This document shows positions 5,009 through 6,674 of a stretch of 6,674 nt of DNA, one piece after another (the first letter of the stretch is position 1; each line of letters begins with the position of its first letter). Position numbers and translations under genes: made by a program. The notes beneath the pieces are model-generated. The model searched no databases, was not told the origin of the DNA, and saw only the letters and a list, made by a program, of their open reading frames with translations. Origin of the DNA: an uncultured Nitrosomonadales bacterium (GTDB lineage: Bacteria; Pseudomonadota; Gammaproteobacteria; Burkholderiales; Gallionellaceae); the NCBI GenBank assembly GCA_903934275.1, contig CAIZNF010000381.1:1-6674 (forward strand). Reading direction: 5' to 3'.

Positions 5009-6211
5009 ATGGAAAATTTGAAATTCGGTAATGACGTTCTGTTTGTGTTGCTTGGCGCGATCATGGTATTGGCGATGCACGCGGGCTTTGCTTTTCTGGA
5101 ACTGGGTACGGTGCGCAAGAAAAATCAGGTGAACGCGCTGGTAAAAATCTTGGCCGATTTTGCGGTTTCTACCCTGGCGTATTTTTTCATTGGCTACGGA
5201 CTTGCTTACGGCATGCACTTTTTTATCGGTGCTGAGCAACTTGCGCAAAAAAACGGCTACGACCTGGTTAAATTTTTCTTTCTGCTTACCTTTGCAGCAG
5301 CCATTCCCGCGATCGTTTCCGGCGGCATCGCCGAACGCGCCCGTTTCAACCCTCAACTGGCCGCCACCTTCATGCTGGTCGGATTTGTTTACCCTATTTT
5401 TGAAGGTATTGCCTGGAATGGCCGTTTCGGCGTGCAGGAATGGCTTACCGCAACATTTGGCGCACCATTCCACGACTTTGCCGGGTCGGTGGTGGTACAT
5501 GCGGTAGGCGGCTGGATCGGCCTGGCGGCAGTGCTGTTGCTCGGTGCCCGGAGTGGGCGTTACAACAAAGAAGGGCGCATCGCCGCACATCCGCCCTCCA
5601 GCATACCGTTTCTTGCCTTAGGCGCGTGGATACTGACGGTTGGGTGGTTTGGTTTCAACGTGATGTCGGCGCAGGAAATCGGCAAGATCAGCGGTCTGGT
5701 CGCGGTCAATTCGCTGATGGCAATGACGGGCGGCACGCTGGCTGCGCTATGGGCAGGCAAGAACGACCCCGGCTTCGTACATAATGGCCCGCTGGCAGGG
5801 TTGGTGGCAATCTGCGCTGGCTCCGATTTAATGCATCCAATTGGCGCGTTGTTTGTCGGCGGCGTGGCGGGAGCCTTGTTCGTGGTGATGTTCACGCTGA
5901 CACAAAACCGCTGGAAGATCGACGATGTACTCGGCGTGTGGCCGCTGCACGGCCTATGTGGCGCATGGGGCGGAATCGCCGCCGGTATCTTCGGCCTCAA
6001 GGCATTCGGTGGTATCGGCGGCATCAGCTTCATGGCGCAACTTTGCGGCACTGTGATAGGTGTGACTATTGCCTTTGCGGGCGGTTATCTGGTGTATGGC
6101 GCATTAAAGAAACTGACCGGCATCCGTCTGGATGCGGAGGAAGAATTCAATGGCGCGGATTTGAGCATCCACAAAATCACCGCCACACCGGAACGCGAAT
6201 CTGGCTGGTAA
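5009..6211 (+). CDS. amtB: Ammonium transporter (Amt/AmtB family)
   Basis: A 400-residue, mostly hydrophobic inner-membrane channel of the Amt/Mep/Rh family that takes up ammonium as a trimer. Hallmarks seen: D156 in HDFAGS (the E. coli D160 position), the twin pore histidines H164 (SVVVH) and H314 (VWPLH), and WFGFNVMSA (213-221) with the external-gate F216 and substrate-site S220. F95 in LLTFAAAIP may be the second gate phenylalanine. The C-terminal tail (GIRLDAEEE, then GADLSIHK) is the cytosolic part that in AmtB contacts the PII protein GlnK. There is no cleavable signal peptide: the protein starts directly with MENLKFGNDV before the first helix, unlike E. coli AmtB but normal for many Amt proteins. 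No glnK lies beside it, although glnK-amtB pairing is common. It is expressed from the sigma-54 promoter at 4780-4794, through the inserted element. It looks intact. Confidence 0.95.
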   Translation: MENLKFGNDVLFVLLGAIMVLAMHAGFAFLELGTVRKKNQVNALVKILADFAVSTLAYFFIGYGLAYGMHFFIGAEQLAQKNGYDLVKFFFLLTFAAAIPAIVSGGIAERARFNPQLAATFMLVGFVYPIFEGIAWNGRFGVQEWLTATFGAPFHDFAGSVVVHAVGGWIGLAAVLLLGARSGRYNKEGRIAAHPPSSIPFLALGAWILTVGWFGFNVMSAQEIGKISGLVAVNSLMAMTGGTLAALWAGKNDPGFVHNGPLAGLVAICAGSDLMHPIGALFVGGVAGALFVVMFTLTQNRWKIDDVLGVWPLHGLCGAWGGIAAGIFGLKAFGGIGGISFMAQLCGTVIGVTIAFAGGYLVYGALKKLTGIRLDAEEEFNGADLSIHKITATPERESGW

Positions 6212-6243
6212 ATCCATCTCTCCTTACAATGGGAAAAGTTAGT

Positions 6244-6292
6244 GGGTCGGGCTCTGCCCGGCACCTGTATCGGCGAGTAGAACCCGCCCTAC
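6244..6292. repeat. Second copy of the GGTCGGGCTCTGCCCG palindrome
   Basis: The 16-nt core at 6245-6260 is identical to 2479-2494. As in the first copy, a partly complementary distal arm follows (GTAGAACCCGCCCTAC, 6277-6292). It pairs with the first arm at roughly 12 of 16 positions. It begins 32 bp after the amtB stop, so both copies sit just downstream of stop codons. Confidence 0.65.
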
Positions 6293-6314
6293 GATATTGC
6301 TCTATTGACCCTAA

Positions 6315-6360
6315 CGGGCATGGCGAGTGCCGCCCCTGATAATGAAACTCGCCATGCCCG
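6315..6360. repeat. Perfect 14-bp inverted repeat after amtB
   Basis: CGGGCATGGCGAGT (6315-6328) and ACTCGCCATGCCCG (6347-6360) are perfectly complementary, with an 18-nt loop. It is GC-rich and would be very stable in RNA, but it is followed by a C-rich stretch rather than Ts. It is therefore more likely a dispersed palindrome or Rho-independent-like barrier than a standard terminator. Confidence 0.65.
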
Positions 6361-6443
6361 CTTCCCCCTCCTCATCCCTCCCTCAGAGTGAGAGGGAGCG
6401 AACGAATCGCTACGCAAGTTTCACGTTAAGCAGGACAAACCGG

Positions 6444-6489
6444 AGCGTGCCCAACATTAAGAAATGCATCTTCGTTCGTTGGGCGCGCT
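6444..6489. repeat. 12-bp inverted repeat AGCGTGCCCAAC / GTTGGGCGCGCT
   Basis: The arms at 6444-6455 and 6478-6489 pair over 12 positions with one G-T wobble. The loop is 22 nt. An outer pair of 8-bp arms, CGAACGAA (6399-6406) and TTCGTTCG (6471-6478), overlaps it. The right arm joins the next hairpin directly. Confidence 0.5.
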
Positions 6490-6518
6490 GGTCATTGCCT
6501 AATCTACGCAATAACCAG
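6488..6518. repeat. 11-bp inverted repeat CTGGTCATTGC / GCAATAACCAG
   Basis: The arms at 6488-6498 and 6508-6518 pair with one mismatch around a 9-nt loop. The left arm shares bases 6488-6489 with the preceding repeat, so the two structures are mutually exclusive at their junction. Confidence 0.5.
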
Positions 6519-6624
6519 TCAACCCATTGGTAATGCTAAATAAACATGATACCTCTGTCGCGTTTTGAGAACATTTAACTGGTAGGTAATTAACAAAAAT
6601 CAATCAGGGCGATTTTATATTTAG

Positions 6625-6660
6625 CAAACAAAAAACCCGCTCCAGCGGGTTTTTTGTTTG
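6625..6660. terminator. Bidirectional intrinsic terminator
   Basis: A perfect 16-bp stem with a TCCA loop: CAAACAAAAAACCCGC (6625-6640) and GCGGGTTTTTTGTTTG (6645-6660). The GC core flanked by A6 and T6 runs makes it functional in both directions. It is 414 bp after the amtB stop, so it may mainly serve a gene beyond the right edge on the minus strand while also catching amtB read-through. Confidence 0.9.
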
Positions 6661-6674
6661 AGCGGCTTTTTTTC

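Larger units (their letters stand above)
6212..6674. other. Non-coding tail after amtB, rich in inverted repeats
   Basis: I see no credible gene in these 463 bases. The stretch contains a succession of palindromes (6244-6292, 6315-6360, 6375-6397, 6399-6518) and then an AT-rich segment (6535-6625) leading into a terminator hairpin. It may combine the amtB 3' end with the 3' end of a gene entering from the right edge on the minus strand. Confidence 0.6.

Noticed and set aside
4988..5590. 200-codon minus-strand frame opposite amtB.
   Set aside because: Shadow of amtB; basic, glutamine-rich and without a recognisable motif.
6449..6484. Second attC-like pair GCCCAAC / GTTGGGC.
   Set aside because: Only 36 bp apart, shorter than known attC sites, with no internal L-box pair.
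6327..6533. 68-codon plus-strand frame after amtB, starting at GTG.
   Set aside because: No Shine-Dalgarno, starts inside a perfect inverted repeat, spans several palindromes and has a low-complexity product.

Overview
The window carries one partial and three complete protein genes of ordinary bacterial character. GC-rich third codon positions and gene sequences of proteobacterial type point to a proteobacterium. My best guess is a betaproteobacterium, perhaps of the Nitrosomonadales/Gallionellaceae kind; this is an impression from protein style and dispersed repeats, not a database result.

Left part (1-2410): a two-component pair transcribed divergently. A response regulator runs leftward off the window edge (start at 227). 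Only 47 bp away, a 711-residue membrane histidine kinase with a periplasmic double-Cache-type sensor starts at 275 and runs rightward. The sensor gene contains three independent in-frame tandem duplications (two of 15-nt units, one of 54 nt).

Middle (2411-4542): a convergent spacer with a long, nested inverted repeat, then yoaA on the minus strand. YoaA is an XPD-like iron-sulfur DNA helicase. Its reading frame extends well beyond the usual start of the family.

Right part (4543-6674): a 466-bp regulatory region, the ammonium transporter gene amtB (5009-6211), and a 463-bp non-coding tail ending in a perfect 16-bp terminator hairpin. The region before amtB is the most informative stretch. It holds two NtrC-like sites 42 bp apart, a sigma-54 promoter with the exact GG-N10-GC spacing, and then a 173-bp palindromic element with 19-bp terminal inverted repeats and a flanking direct repeat. 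The element looks like a miniature transposable element (MITE) that landed within a few bases of the transcription start. Deleting it with one copy of the direct repeat restores a compact leader of about 24 nt carrying the ribosome binding site. The transporter is therefore probably nitrogen-controlled, but its mRNA now begins with a highly structured insert.

The three units (two-component pair, helicase, transporter) show no obvious functional link. I see no CRISPR array, tRNA, rRNA, phage or defence system.
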